Shown here: positions 25,466 to 33,997 of the stretch, one piece after another
Layout: each line of letters opens with the position of its first letter
Numbering within the stretch: position 1 is the first letter of the stretch
Origin: Gammaproteobacteria bacterium
Lineage (GTDB): Bacteria > Pseudomonadota > Gammaproteobacteria > Magnimaribacterales > Magnimaribacteraceae
Direction: 5' to 3'
NCBI GenBank assembly: GCA_015660645.1
Contig: DQKS01000091.1
Location: 1-36,584 of the forward strand
DNA: 36,584 nt
Notes under the pieces: model-generated
Seen by the model: only the letters and a program-made list of their open reading frames with translations
Databases searched by the model: none
Told to the model about the DNA's origin: nothing
Translations under genes and position numbers: made by a program

Positions 25466-26764
25466 ATGAAAAAAAATTTAAAATTATTATTACAGTCTTT
25501 ATTTCCATTTATTCTAGTTTTTTCTATTGATATTGAAGGGGCCACAGTTATTCATGCTGGATCTTTGCTAGATGGAACGGGATCACAACCTTTAAAAGAA
25601 ATGAGCATTGTAATTGAAAATGAACTTATCACTAGAGTAGAAACTGGTTATATAGTTCCTGAGCCCGATGACCTCTATGTGGATCTAACCGCCTACTTCG
25701 TTCTTCCTGGGCTTATTGATATGCATGTTCATCTTGATGGTGAGTATTCGTCCAAAAGTTACCAAGAGAGCATTTCATCCAGTGCAGCAGATTATGCTAT
25801 TAAAGCAGTAGCTAATGCTAATAAAACATTACTTGCAGGTTTTACTTCGGTTAGAAATTTAGGAGATTCAAATAATGTAACAGTTTCGTTAAGGAACGCG
25901 GTCAATGGGGGAGTCGTCGCAGGTCCAAGAATTTTTTCATCAGGTAAAACAATCTCTTCTTCGGGAGGACATGGAGATCCAACTAATTCTTTAAGACCAG
26001 ATCTTTCAAGTGACCCTGGCCCTTCAAAGGGTGTTATTAATAATAAAGATGATTCCTTCAAGGCAGTTAGATTCCGTTATAAGGAAGGAGCTGATCTAAT
26101 TAAAATAACTGCCACTGGCGGTGTTTTAAGTAACGCTAAAAATGGTCAAAATCCTCAAATGACTCTTGAAGAAATTTCAGCAATTGTAACTGCTGCAAAG
26201 GATTATGGTTTCAAAGTTGCCGCACACGCACACGGAGCTGAAGGAATTAAAAGGGCAGTTATATCAGGTGTTGATTCAATCGAGCACGGAACTCTAATGG
26301 ATGCAGAAGTGATGAAATTAATGAGAGAAAGGGGCACTTATTATGTACCTACTCTTTTAGCAGGAGCATGGGTGGCAGATAAGGCGCGAATAGATGGATT
26401 CTTTCCAGACTTAGTGCAACCTAAAGCTTTGGAAATTGGTCCTCAGCTAAAAACAACTTTTTCTAAGGCATATCAAGCGGGAGTTAAAATAGCCTTTGGT
26501 ACAGACACAGGTGTTTCTGCCCATGGAAAAAATGCAGAAGAATTTAAAGAAATGGTTGAAGCGGGAATGCCAGCCTTGCAAGCAATCTTGTCAGCAACAC
26601 GCGAGGCATCAATTTTACTAGGTCAGAGCTCAATATTAGGAAGTATTTCACCAGGCAAATATGCTGACTTAGTAGCAGTATCAAAGGATCCACTATTGAA
26701 TATAGAAGTCTTAGAATCCATTGATTTTGTTATGAAAGGTGGAGAAATTTATAAATCTCCATAA
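25466..26764 (+). CDS. Secreted metal-dependent amidohydrolase (imidazolonepropionase/Xaa-Pro dipeptidase-like)
   Basis: A 432-aa member of the amidohydrolase superfamily, exported by a signal peptide (KKN, hydrophobic SLFPFILVFSI, then IEGA). The binuclear metal site is complete: HxH in DMHVHLDG (about residue 87), the bridging Lys candidate in LIKITATGG, His in VAAHAHG and SIEHGTL, and Asp in FGTDTGVSAHG. The N- and C-terminal beta-sandwich (VIHAGSLLDGTG and SPGKYADLVAV) is typical. Close relatives act on prolyl dipeptides or related cyclic or N-acyl substrates; the exact substrate is not readable. The track start (TTG 25448) is rejected for ATG 25466, which has AGAAGG 9 nt upstream. It ends in a TAATG overlap with a 30-codon ORF. 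Confidence 0.85.
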   Translation: MKKNLKLLLQSLFPFILVFSIDIEGATVIHAGSLLDGTGSQPLKEMSIVIENELITRVETGYIVPEPDDLYVDLTAYFVLPGLIDMHVHLDGEYSSKSYQESISSSAADYAIKAVANANKTLLAGFTSVRNLGDSNNVTVSLRNAVNGGVVAGPRIFSSGKTISSSGGHGDPTNSLRPDLSSDPGPSKGVINNKDDSFKAVRFRYKEGADLIKITATGGVLSNAKNGQNPQMTLEEISAIVTAAKDYGFKVAAHAHGAEGIKRAVISGVDSIEHGTLMDAEVMKLMRERGTYYVPTLLAGAWVADKARIDGFFPDLVQPKALEIGPQLKTTFSKAYQAGVKIAFGTDTGVSAHGKNAEEFKEMVEAGMPALQAILSATREASILLGQSSILGSISPGKYADLVAVSKDPLLNIEVLESIDFVMKGGEIYKSP

Positions 26765-26856
26765 TGGAAAAAGAAGCAAGAATACGAGCCTGGCTTTGTA
26801 CTATAGCTGTAATATTAATAGCTGTTATCTGGTTAACGAGCTATCTTATCAATTAA
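26764..26856 (+). CDS. Small single-pass membrane protein ORF (30 aa)
   Basis: A 30-codon ORF whose ATG overlaps the amidohydrolase stop (TAATG), too short for the ORF track. The product has a charged start (MEKEARIRAW) and one hydrophobic helix (LCTIAVILIAVIWLTSYLI). It fills the gap between the amidohydrolase and the GIY-YIG gene, whose TTG lies 8 nt after its stop. Coding is supported by the coupled start and clean membrane pattern; I recognise no family. It could be a chance ORF. Confidence 0.45.
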   Translation: MEKEARIRAWLCTIAVILIAVIWLTSYLIN

Positions 26857-26863
26857 TGTCTCT

Positions 26864-27136
26864 TTGAAATTGACTTGGTCTGTTTACATACTTAAATGCG
26901 CCGATAAATCTTTATACACTGGTATAACAAATAACATAGCTAGAAGGCTAGAAGACCACGAATCAGGCAACGGAGCAAAGTACACAAAAGGCCGAGGTCC
27001 ATTTAAATTGGTTTATCAAGAATTCTTGGAAAATAGATCTCTTTCGACTAAAAGAGAATCTGAAATAAAAAAACTTAATAAACAAGAAAAATTTGCTTTG
27101 ATAGATAGCCGCAAAGAAAGATCAAGAGACCTCTGA
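26864..27136 (+). CDS. GIY-YIG domain protein, YhbQ/UPF0213 type
   Basis: A 90-aa stand-alone GIY-YIG nuclease-fold protein like E. coli YhbQ (100 aa). The GIY-YIG pair appears as SVYILKC and LYTGITN, followed by the catalytic Arg in IARRLEDHESG, GAKYTKGRGPFKLVY and the conserved Glu in STKRESEIKKLNK. Relatives have been described with DNA cleavage activity in vitro, but cellular role is unclear. The start is TTG at 26864 (a second TTG at 26870); no upstream ATG stays open. Its 3' end overlaps mnmA by 15 nt in convergent orientation. Confidence 0.85.
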   Translation: MKLTWSVYILKCADKSLYTGITNNIARRLEDHESGNGAKYTKGRGPFKLVYQEFLENRSLSTKRESEIKKLNKQEKFALIDSRKERSRDL

Positions 27137-28201
27137 AATTTCTCCACCACCCAAACAAATATCATTTTTATAAAGAACAACAGATTGCCCAGGAGTCACA
27201 GCTCTTTGAGCTTCTTTGAAATGAACAGTTAAATGCTTATCTGAAATTTTAATGTTACATTTTTGATCTTTCTGCCTGTATCGTACTTTGGCCATAGCCT
27301 CGAACTCTGAATCAGCTATAGGATTTATTAAATGGAGATTCTTCGTAGTAAGATTTTTTGAAAAGAGAAGAGGGTGATCATTTCCTTGGACCACAGTGAC
27401 GATGTTATTAGTTATATCTTTATTGGCTACATACCAAGGTTTGTTATCGGTAGTTTTTTGGCCTCCAATTCCTAGGCCTTGACGTTGTCCTAAAGTGTAG
27501 AAAGCCAATCCTTTGTGTTGACCTAGAACATCACCATTCTCGTTGCATATAGGGCCAGGACTTTTCTTAATATAGTTGCTTAAAAATTCTGGAAAAGGCC
27601 TTTCTCCTATAAAGCAGATACCCGTACTGTCCTTTTTTTCGCTTGTAATTAAACCTTTCTTTCTGGCAATTTCTCTTACTTTACTTTTTTCTAGTTCCCC
27701 TATTGGGAAGAGTGTGTTTTTTAAAACTTCTCCATTAATTGCATGAAGAAAATAACTCTGATCTTTATTTCCATCACTACCCTTTATCAAAGAATATGTA
27801 TCATTTATATCCTCTATTCGAGCATAGTGACCTGTTGCTATAAAGTCGTAATTAGAATTCATCGCATATTTATAGAAAACGTCAAATTTTATCTCTTTAT
27901 TGCAAAGAATATCTGGATTAGGAGTATTACCAGCTTCAAGCTCATCCAAAAAATATTTAAAAACTCTTTCCTTGTAATCTAAAGAAAAATTTAACTCTTT
28001 AATGGGAATATTCAATTGATCTGCTACAAAGGTAGCATCCATAAAATCTTCTTTTATACTGCAATAAGGAGTGCCATCATCATCTTTCCAATTGCGCATA
28101 AATAAAGCATCTACTTCGTACCCTTCTTTTTGTAATAAATAAGCTGAAACTGAAGAATCGACACCTCCAGACAACCCTACTAATACTTTACCTTTGCTCA
28201 T
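27122..28201 (-). CDS. mnmA: tRNA-specific 2-thiouridylase MnmA
   Basis: Adds sulfur to U34 of tRNA-Lys, -Glu and -Gln, using ATP and persulfide from the Tus relay. The 359 aa match the family (about 368). The PP-loop [10 protein letters not shown] opens the protein; the catalytic cysteines are C100 in [12 protein letters not shown] and C196 in [28 protein letters not shown] and the C-terminal beta-barrel with TPGQSVVLY are intact. ATG at 28201 has TAAGG 3 nt upstream. Divergent from icd with a 68-nt gap. In E. coli and Pseudomonas, hflD lies between mnmA and purB; it is absent here. Confidence 0.96.
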   Translation of the reverse strand: MSKGKVLVGLSGGVDSSVSAYLLQKEGYEVDALFMRNWKDDDGTPYCSIKEDFMDATFVADQLNIPIKELNFSLDYKERVFKYFLDELEAGNTPNPDILCNKEIKFDVFYKYAMNSNYDFIATGHYARIEDINDTYSLIKGSDGNKDQSYFLHAINGEVLKNTLFPIGELEKSKVREIARKKGLITSEKKDSTGICFIGERPFPEFLSNYIKKSPGPICNENGDVLGQHKGLAFYTLGQRQGLGIGGQKTTDNKPWYVANKDITNNIVTVVQGNDHPLLFSKNLTTKNLHLINPIADSEFEAMAKVRYRQKDQKCNIKISDKHLTVHFKEAQRAVTPGQSVVLYKNDICLGGGEISEVS

Positions 28202-28229
28202 TAACCTTATTAAAAATTTACTATATAAT
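28201..28229 (+). promoter_or_regulatory. icd promoter
   Basis: TTAACC (28201-28206) and TATAAT (28224-28229) are separated by 17 bp. The -10 contains the ATG that the ORF track uses as the icd start, so that ATG would not be in the mRNA; transcription near 28236 gives a leader of about 34 nt to the ATG at 28270. The -35 overlaps the first codon of mnmA. Confidence 0.5.
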
Positions 28230-28269
28230 GCGTTTCCTTCAGGGATTACAACAATTTAAGCGCAATAAT

Positions 28270-29529
28270 ATGGAATTTAAACATATAACTGAACCAAAAG
28301 ATGGAGTAAAGGTAACTATTGATAGCGCAGGTGCACTTGTAGTTCCAGATAATCCTATTATTCCTTTTATTGAAGGAGATGGGATAGGCTCTGATATTAC
28401 TCCAGTAATGATAAACGTAGTTGATACAGCTGTAGCAAAGTCATATGAAGGAAAACGAAAGATCTCTTGGATGGAGATTTATTGTGGAGAGAAATCTCTT
28501 GCTGTTTACGGTGAAGATAATTGGTTGCCACCAGAAACTTTAAAAGCACTTGAAATATACCTGATAGGTATTAAAGGGCCTTTAACAACACCGGTAGGTG
28601 GAGGTATAAGATCTTTAAATGTGGCCTTAAGACAAGAACTAGACTTGTATGTGTGTCAAAGGCCAATTAGATATTTTGATGGAGTGCCTAGTCCTGTTGT
28701 AAGTCCTGAAAAAACAGATATGGTGATATTCAGAGAAAATTCTGAAGATATTTATGCAGGTATTGAATGGGAAGCTGGGTCACCAGAAGCTGATAAAGTT
28801 ATAAAATTTTTAACTAAAGAAATGGGAGTTACTAAAATTCGTTTTCTTGAAAATTGCGGTATTGGAATAAAACCAGTCTCTAAACAAGGAACAGAAAGAT
28901 TAGTAGATAAGGCAATTCAATATGCAATATTAAATGACAGGGATTCAGTTACCTTTGTACATAAAGGTAATATTATGAAATTTACAGAAGGATCTTTTAA
29001 AGACTGGGGTTATCAACTGGCAGTTAAAAAATATGGGGCTGAGGAACTTGATGGAGGACCTTGGCACTCATTAAAAAATCCAACTACTGGCAAAGAAATA
29101 ATAATAAAAGACGTAATAGCTGATGCTTTTTTACAACAAATATTAACTAGACCTGATGAATACAGTGTTATAGCTACATTAAATCTTAATGGAGACTATA
29201 TATCAGACGCCTTGGCTGCAGAAGTAGGGGGCATAGGAATTGCTCCGGGAGCTAATTTAGGTGACAAGGTAGCTTTATTTGAGGCTACTCACGGAACGGC
29301 ACCGAAATATACTGGCTTAGATAAGGTAAATCCAGGTTCTTTGATTCTTTCAGCTGAAATGATGTTACGTTACATGGGTTGGACTGAAGCTGCTGATCTT
29401 ATTATTGAAGGGTTGTCAAAGACAATAAGAAATAAAACGGTAACATATGACTTCGAAAGACTAATGAGTGGAGCAAGCCTGCTTAAATGTTCAGAATTCG
29501 GAGAAGCTATTATTAACAACATGGACTAA
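28270..29529 (+). CDS. icd: Isocitrate dehydrogenase (NADP-type)
   Basis: Oxidative decarboxylation of isocitrate to 2-oxoglutarate in the TCA cycle. From ATG 28270 it has 419 aa (E. coli Icd 416). The track start (28228) overlaps the -10 box and adds 14 residues not typical of the family. Hallmarks: [18 protein letters not shown], the substrate/phosphorylation loop [18 protein letters not shown] (the Ser that AceK phosphorylates in E. coli), [24 protein letters not shown], and [13 protein letters not shown]. The conserved loop would allow switching of flux to AceA, but no aceK is in the window. The stop overlaps the clpS start (TAATG). Confidence 0.95.
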   Translation: MEFKHITEPKDGVKVTIDSAGALVVPDNPIIPFIEGDGIGSDITPVMINVVDTAVAKSYEGKRKISWMEIYCGEKSLAVYGEDNWLPPETLKALEIYLIGIKGPLTTPVGGGIRSLNVALRQELDLYVCQRPIRYFDGVPSPVVSPEKTDMVIFRENSEDIYAGIEWEAGSPEADKVIKFLTKEMGVTKIRFLENCGIGIKPVSKQGTERLVDKAIQYAILNDRDSVTFVHKGNIMKFTEGSFKDWGYQLAVKKYGAEELDGGPWHSLKNPTTGKEIIIKDVIADAFLQQILTRPDEYSVIATLNLNGDYISDALAAEVGGIGIAPGANLGDKVALFEATHGTAPKYTGLDKVNPGSLILSAEMMLRYMGWTEAADLIIEGLSKTIRNKTVTYDFERLMSGASLLKCSEFGEAIINNMD

Positions 29530-29894
29530 TGCCTGTTCAAGAAGATAATAAATTTATTAAATCTAATAAAGAAGAAGATAATTCTGGTAATACCTCTACC
29601 ATAGTGGTATTAGAAAAACCTAAAACAAAAAAACCCCCGTTGTATAGAGTCATCATTCTTAATGACGATTATACTCCTATGGAATTTGTTGTTTATATTC
29701 TTCAGGCTATCTTTGGTTTTAATAGAGATAAGGCTCAGCAAGTAATGTTAGCGATACATACACATGGAAAGGGAGTTTGCGGTATATTTACTAAAGAGGT
29801 AGCTGAAACTAAGAGTGCACATGTCAATAATTTTGCAAAAGACAACGAACATCCTTTAGTAAGCGATATAGAGCAAGTGGAAGAAGATAAATGA
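29529..29894 (+). CDS. clpS: ClpA adaptor protein ClpS
   Basis: Adaptor that delivers N-end-rule substrates to ClpAP. The 121 aa include a flexible, acidic and Lys-rich N-terminal tail of about 35 residues, then the folded domain. Its N-degron pocket motifs are intact: ILNDDYTPMEFV, HTHGKGVCG and EVAETK. The start overlaps the icd stop (TAATG) and its stop overlaps the clpA start (ATGA), so icd-clpS-clpA is likely one transcript. The Pseudomonas neighbour cspD is not present. Confidence 0.95.
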   Translation: MPVQEDNKFIKSNKEEDNSGNTSTIVVLEKPKTKKPPLYRVIILNDDYTPMEFVVYILQAIFGFNRDKAQQVMLAIHTHGKGVCGIFTKEVAETKSAHVNNFAKDNEHPLVSDIEQVEEDK

Positions 29895-32152
29895 TAGATA
29901 AAGAATTAGAACAAAATCTAAATGAAGCCTTTCAATTGGCTCATAGCCAAAACCATGAATTTGTAACTGTGGAGCACCTGCTTCTCTCTCTCTTGAGCAA
30001 TTCAGATTCTTTAGATCTATTGCAATCAAATAATATTAATATAGAAACTCTTAAAATAGATTTAGAAGAATTTATAGGATCTACAACTCCAAAAATTGAG
30101 GAAGAAAGTGATCGAGAAATTCAACCAACCCTTGGGTTTCAACGGGTACTTCAAAGAGCTGTTTTTCATGTTCAATCTTCAGGAAAGAAAGAAGTAAAAG
30201 GTTCAAATGTTTTAATTGCTATTTTTAGCGAGAAGGAAAGTCATAGTGTTTATTTACTGGAACAGCAAGGTCTCTCAAGATTAGATGCAGTATCTTATTT
30301 GAGTCATGGGAAACCAAATGACGATACACAGGAAGATTTAGATTTTGAAGGAGAACCAGAAAACACTCCAGAAAAGTCTTCTGCTCTTTCGAAATTTACT
30401 GTTAATCTTAATCAACAATCCAAAGAAGGTCTGATAGACCCCTTGATAGGAAGATCTGAAGAAGTAGAGAGGGTTATTCAGATATTGGCGAGAAGAAGCA
30501 AGAATAACCCTTTATTAGTCGGAGAATCTGGTGTTGGAAAGACAGCTATAGCAGAAGGTTTAGCCAAATTAATAAATGATCAGAAAGTTCCAGATTTAAT
30601 TAAAGAAAGTCATATATATTCATTAGATATGGGTTCTTTGTTAGCAGGCACTAAGTATAGAGGTGATTTTGAAGAAAGGCTAAAGCAGGTTCTTAAAGAA
30701 CTAAGTGAAGATGAGAACGCTATATTATTTATAGATGAAATCCATACTATTATAGGAGCAGGCGCTACTTCTGGCGGTGTGATGGATGCCTCTAATTTAT
30801 TAAAACCTTCTCTGGCTAAAGGTGGGCTTAAGTTTATTGGGTCAACAACTTATAAGGAATTTAGGGGTATTTTTGAAAAGGATAGAGCTCTTTCACGAAG
30901 ATTTCAAAAAGTAGATATTACAGAACCTTCTGTTGATGAGACATATAGTATTTTAAAAGGCTTAAAGACTAGATTTGAAAAACATCATGATATTAGATAT
31001 ACGGATAATGCTTTAAGGGCCGCTGCAGAATTATCTTCTAAACATATAAATGAAAGATTCCTGCCTGATAAAGCTATAGATGTAGTTGATGAAGCTGGCG
31101 CGAAACAAAGACTCTTACCAAAAAATAAAAGAAAGAAGACCGTATCTGAGATAGATGTAGAAAAAATAGTAGCTTCTATGGCAAGAATTCCAGTTAAAAC
31201 TGTTTCTTCTTCAGATAAAGTTTCTCTAGAAAAACTAGAAGAAAATCTTAAAAGAGTAATTTTTGGCCAAAACGAAGCAATAGAAAGTTTAGCTTCTACA
31301 ATTAAGTTAGCAAGAGCAGGATTGCGAACAGAAGGCAAACCAATTGGTTCATTTTTATTTTCCGGGCCTACAGGAGTAGGAAAGACAGAAGTGAGCAAAC
31401 AACTGGCGTTAATAATGGGTATAGAGTTTGTAAGATTTGATATGTCTGAATATATGGAACGTCATACAGTTTCGCGCCTAATTGGAGCTCCTCCAGGATA
31501 TGTTGGATATGACCAAGGAGGACTATTAACGGAATCAGTTTCAAAACACCCACATTCTGTAATATTATTGGATGAAATAGAAAAGGCCCACCCTGAAGTA
31601 TTTAATATATTGTTACAAGTTATGGACCATGGGTCATTAACTGATAATAACGGACGAAAAGCAGATTTTAGAAATACAGTAGTAATAATGACTACTAATG
31701 CTGGAGCTCAAGATATGAGCAGGGCATCCATGGGATTTCAGTCTCAAGATCATTCCACGGATGCAACTGAAATGATCAAAAAAACTTTCTCACCTGAGTT
31801 TAGAAATAGAGTGGATGGAATTATCCAATTCAACCCTCTGCCTGTAGAGGTAATAAGAACAGTTGTTGATAAATTCTTGGTTGAATTACAAGTACAATTA
31901 GATCAACAAAAAGTTCAAATTGAGGTTTCTGATAAAGTTAGAGAATGGTTAGTTGAAAACGGGTACGATAAGAATATGGGTGCACGTCCCATGCAAAGGT
32001 TAATTCAAGACACAATTAAAAAAGAACTAGCAGAACAAATTCTTTTTGGTAATTTATCCAAAAATGGAGGAATTGCTTATGTTGACCTTAACAAGGGTAA
32101 TATAGATATAAAATATAAAGAGAATATAAAAAACAAAGAAAAGGTATCTTAA
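29891..32152 (+). CDS. clpA: ATP-dependent Clp protease ATP-binding subunit ClpA
   Basis: Hexameric AAA+ unfoldase that feeds substrates to ClpP. The 753 aa match E. coli ClpA (758). The N-domain (1-about 145) binds ClpS. The first AAA domain has Walker [14 protein letters not shown] and FIDEIHT; the second has [23 protein letters not shown] and the pore loop GYVGYD. The ClpP-docking tripeptide is MGF before a conserved [23 protein letters not shown] overlap with clpS shows coupling. The 3' end overlaps the end of infA by 4 nt, convergent. Confidence 0.97.
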   Translation: MIDKELEQNLNEAFQLAHSQNHEFVTVEHLLLSLLSNSDSLDLLQSNNINIETLKIDLEEFIGSTTPKIEEESDREIQPTLGFQRVLQRAVFHVQSSGKKEVKGSNVLIAIFSEKESHSVYLLEQQGLSRLDAVSYLSHGKPNDDTQEDLDFEGEPENTPEKSSALSKFTVNLNQQSKEGLIDPLIGRSEEVERVIQILARRSKNNPLLVGESGVGKTAIAEGLAKLINDQKVPDLIKESHIYSLDMGSLLAGTKYRGDFEERLKQVLKELSEDENAILFIDEIHTIIGAGATSGGVMDASNLLKPSLAKGGLKFIGSTTYKEFRGIFEKDRALSRRFQKVDITEPSVDETYSILKGLKTRFEKHHDIRYTDNALRAAAELSSKHINERFLPDKAIDVVDEAGAKQRLLPKNKRKKTVSEIDVEKIVASMARIPVKTVSSSDKVSLEKLEENLKRVIFGQNEAIESLASTIKLARAGLRTEGKPIGSFLFSGPTGVGKTEVSKQLALIMGIEFVRFDMSEYMERHTVSRLIGAPPGYVGYDQGGLLTESVSKHPHSVILLDEIEKAHPEVFNILLQVMDHGSLTDNNGRKADFRNTVVIMTTNAGAQDMSRASMGFQSQDHSTDATEMIKKTFSPEFRNRVDGIIQFNPLPVEVIRTVVDKFLVELQVQLDQQKVQIEVSDKVREWLVENGYDKNMGARPMQRLIQDTIKKELAEQILFGNLSKNGGIAYVDLNKGNIDIKYKENIKNKEKVS

Positions 32153-32367
32153 CGAGCTCTAAATATTATTCTTCCCTTAGAAAGATCATAAGGTGTAATT
32201 TCTACCTTAACTTTATCTCCAGTTAAAATTCTTATGTAATGCTTGCGCATTCTTCCAGATATATGGGCAGTAACAACATGCTCATTTTCAAGTTTTACTC
32301 TAAATGTAGTATTCGGGAGGGTCTCGATAACTTCTCCATCCATTTCAATTAAATCTTGTTTTGCCAT
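32149..32367 (-). CDS. infA: Translation initiation factor IF-1
   Basis: OB-fold factor that binds the ribosomal A site during initiation. The 72 aa are the normal length and near consensus: [56 protein letters not shown]. infA next to clpA is a widespread gammaproteobacterial arrangement. It is encoded convergent to clpA. A TATAAT on the opposite strand overlaps its upstream edge. Confidence 0.97.
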   Translation of the reverse strand: MAKQDLIEMDGEVIETLPNTTFRVKLENEHVVTAHISGRMRKHYIRILTGDKVKVEITPYDLSKGRIIFRAR

Positions 32368-32368
32368 A

Positions 32369-32374
32369 TATAAT
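32369..32374 (+). promoter_or_regulatory. Candidate -10 for the 36-aa membrane ORF
   Basis: TATAAT on the plus strand directly upstream of infA lies 38 nt before the ATG at 32413. No convincing -35. Confidence 0.22.
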
Positions 32375-32412
32375 AGATTTTGCCTTAGTTAGTGAATTAT
32401 CAAAAGAGAAAA

Positions 32413-32523
32413 ATGAAAGAAAAAGAATTTAAATTTGGAAAGTTGTTAGTGTTTCTAGCTGCAGTTACAGTGGTTTTAGCCATTATAAGTTATATCCTAG
32501 ATAAATTTATTTTAGTTTATTAA
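32413..32523 (+). CDS. Small single-pass membrane protein ORF (36 aa)
   Basis: A 36-codon ORF too short for the track, filling the gap between infA and the CoA-transferase gene. The product has a Lys/Glu-rich start (MKEKEFKFGK) and one hydrophobic helix (LLVFLAAVTVVLAIISYIL), ending DKFILVY. AAGAGAA upstream is a fair Shine-Dalgarno. Its stop overlaps the end of the convergent CoA-transferase gene by 4 nt. No family recognised; it could be a chance ORF, but the length-filling position favours a real gene. Confidence 0.45.
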   Translation: MKEKEFKFGKLLVFLAAVTVVLAIISYILDKFILVY

Positions 32524-33728
32524 TCTGCAGCTTGTATAACTTTACTGGTTATTAGGGCTTCTATTTTAGAAGCATCGTAACCAGCCCAAGTTTCTAAAAT
32601 TTTTCTTGTGTCTTGCCCTAGGTGTGGAGGAGGGGAATAAGTAGTTTCACCAGTATAAGAAAGCTTAACCGGGTTTCCAGGCATTTTTACTAGTCCACCA
32701 TCCGGATGTGGAACATCTACAACCATATTTCTATAAGATACCTGCTCATCTGCCAATGCCTGGCTAAATGTATTTATTGGACCACAAGGAACTTTGGCTT
32801 TATTTAATTCATTAATCCAATAGCTAGAAGATTTGGTAATAAGCTTATTGTTAAGCTCATTCTCAATATATTCTTGATTAGCAAGCCTTCCTGGTTGATC
32901 TCTAAATTCGGGATTTCTTAACTCTTCTATATTGACTACTTCTAAAAGAGAATCCCAAAAAGAATTTGTAATAACAGCTATAACTATAAAACCGTCTTCT
33001 GCTGTAAAAGTATTGTATGGAACATGTACAAAATGTGCATTTCCAATTGGCTCTGGGTCCTTTCCAGATAATGTTTGCATAGTAGCCATATAAGATAATA
33101 AAGAAATTTGCACATCTAAGAGTGAAATATCAACGTTTTGCCCTTTACCAGTTTTCTCTTTTGAAAGTAGGGCAGATAAAATTCCAATTACACTGTATAG
33201 ACCAGAGCTTAGATCTCCAATAGGAATACCTGCTCTTGTAGGAGTGTTAGCGTCGGGTCCAGTAATAGACATTCCTCCACTATAAGCTTGGATGATTTGA
33301 TCATAGGCTGGCCTAGAAGAATGTGGACCAGTTTCACCAAATCCAGTAATTGAGCATGATACTATTTTAGGGTTAATGCATTTAAGAGTATCAAAATCAA
33401 TTTTAAGTTTAGAAACCACTCCAGCACTAAAATTATTTAGTACAACGTCAGCTGATTTAACAAGATCATAAAAGACGCTTAATCCCTCAGTAGATTTAAG
33501 ATCAACTGAAACACTTTTTTTATTTCTGTTTAAAGTAAGAAAATATGCACCAAAGCCTTTGAAGGAATAGTCAGGGTCATTAGCTAATAAACTACGTGTC
33601 ATTTCACCTGTTACTAAAGGCTCAATTTTAACCACATCAGCTCCTAAGTCGGCTAATACCATTCCGGCATAGGGACCCGCTAGCATATGGGTAAGATCTA
33701 ACACTTTAATACCACTTAATGATTTCAT
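32520..33728 (-). CDS. CaiB/BaiF family (class III) CoA-transferase
   Basis: Moves CoA between an acyl-CoA and a carboxylic acid through an Asp-linked intermediate. The 402 aa carry KVLDLTHMLAGPYAGMVLADLGADVVKIEP at the N-terminus (first 37 residues, family hallmark), LNRNKKSVSVDLK, GFGETGP, and the catalytic Asp D172 in GIPIGDLSSG. The C-terminal HLGQDTRKIL is also typical. Substrates in this family include carnitine, formate/oxalate, succinate and bile acids; none can be assigned. It may link with the acyl-CoA dehydrogenase pair only by theme, not position. Single gene; the Shine-Dalgarno is not evident. Confidence 0.9.
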   Translation of the reverse strand: MKSLSGIKVLDLTHMLAGPYAGMVLADLGADVVKIEPLVTGEMTRSLLANDPDYSFKGFGAYFLTLNRNKKSVSVDLKSTEGLSVFYDLVKSADVVLNNFSAGVVSKLKIDFDTLKCINPKIVSCSITGFGETGPHSSRPAYDQIIQAYSGGMSITGPDANTPTRAGIPIGDLSSGLYSVIGILSALLSKEKTGKGQNVDISLLDVQISLLSYMATMQTLSGKDPEPIGNAHFVHVPYNTFTAEDGFIVIAVITNSFWDSLLEVVNIEELRNPEFRDQPGRLANQEYIENELNNKLITKSSSYWINELNKAKVPCGPINTFSQALADEQVSYRNMVVDVPHPDGGLVKMPGNPVKLSYTGETTYSPPPHLGQDTRKILETWAGYDASKIEALITSKVIQAAD

Positions 33729-33818
33729 AAGGCTTTATTAATAAAAAACGGCATTGTACTACAGGAGGATTAGGAAAGTAGGGGTCTTAGGTTATTTATA
33801 ACTGTTATTGAATAGATC

Positions 33819-33827
33819 TGTGGATAA
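33819..33827 (-). promoter_or_regulatory. DnaA-box match
   Basis: TGTGGATAA, the reverse complement of TTATCCACA, is a perfect high-affinity DnaA box. It is embedded in AGATC...AAATCT and includes a GATC site. Only one copy is seen in the gap, so a chance hit or a local regulatory site is more likely than an origin. Confidence 0.35.
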
Positions 33828-33841
33828 ATCTTTAATTTAAC

Positions 33842-33855
33842 ATAATATATATTAT
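33842..33855. repeat. 14-bp perfect AT palindrome
   Basis: ATAATATATATTAT reads the same on both strands. In this composition it may be chance; it lies beside the DnaA-box match. Confidence 0.5.
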
Positions 33856-33997
33856 ACGAACTTATAATAACTTAATGTAGTAGTTTATAGTCATAAATCC
33901 CCTATATCTAGTAATAGCAAGATAGTAACCTCTTTATATATAACCTATAAGTTATTGAAATATAATGATGTTTTATAATTATGTGAACTCTATGAAA

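Larger units (their letters stand above)
33729..33997. other. 269-bp AT-rich intergenic region
   Basis: This is the longest non-coding stretch in a window where most gaps are under 90 bp. It lies upstream of the CoA-transferase gene and downstream of the symporter gene. No ORF of note, no tRNA and no GC-rich terminator is visible. It holds a consensus DnaA-box match (33819-33827), a 14-bp AT palindrome (33842-33855), inverted copies of AATAACTTA (33866-33874 and 33948-33956) and a purine-rich stretch near 33761-33784. Function unknown. Confidence 0.6.

Noticed and set aside
28228-28269. Upstream icd start in the ORF track
   Set aside because: This ATG is part of a TATAAT -10 element and adds residues foreign to the Icd N-terminus; ATG 28270 fits the family.
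30985-31398. 137-aa minus-strand ORF inside clpA
   Set aside because: Shadow of a strongly conserved gene; no recognisable motif.
33729-33997. Replication origin
   Set aside because: Only one DnaA-box match is seen, none of the usual origin neighbours (dnaA, mnmG, parAB) is present, and the flanking genes are a CoA-transferase and a symporter.
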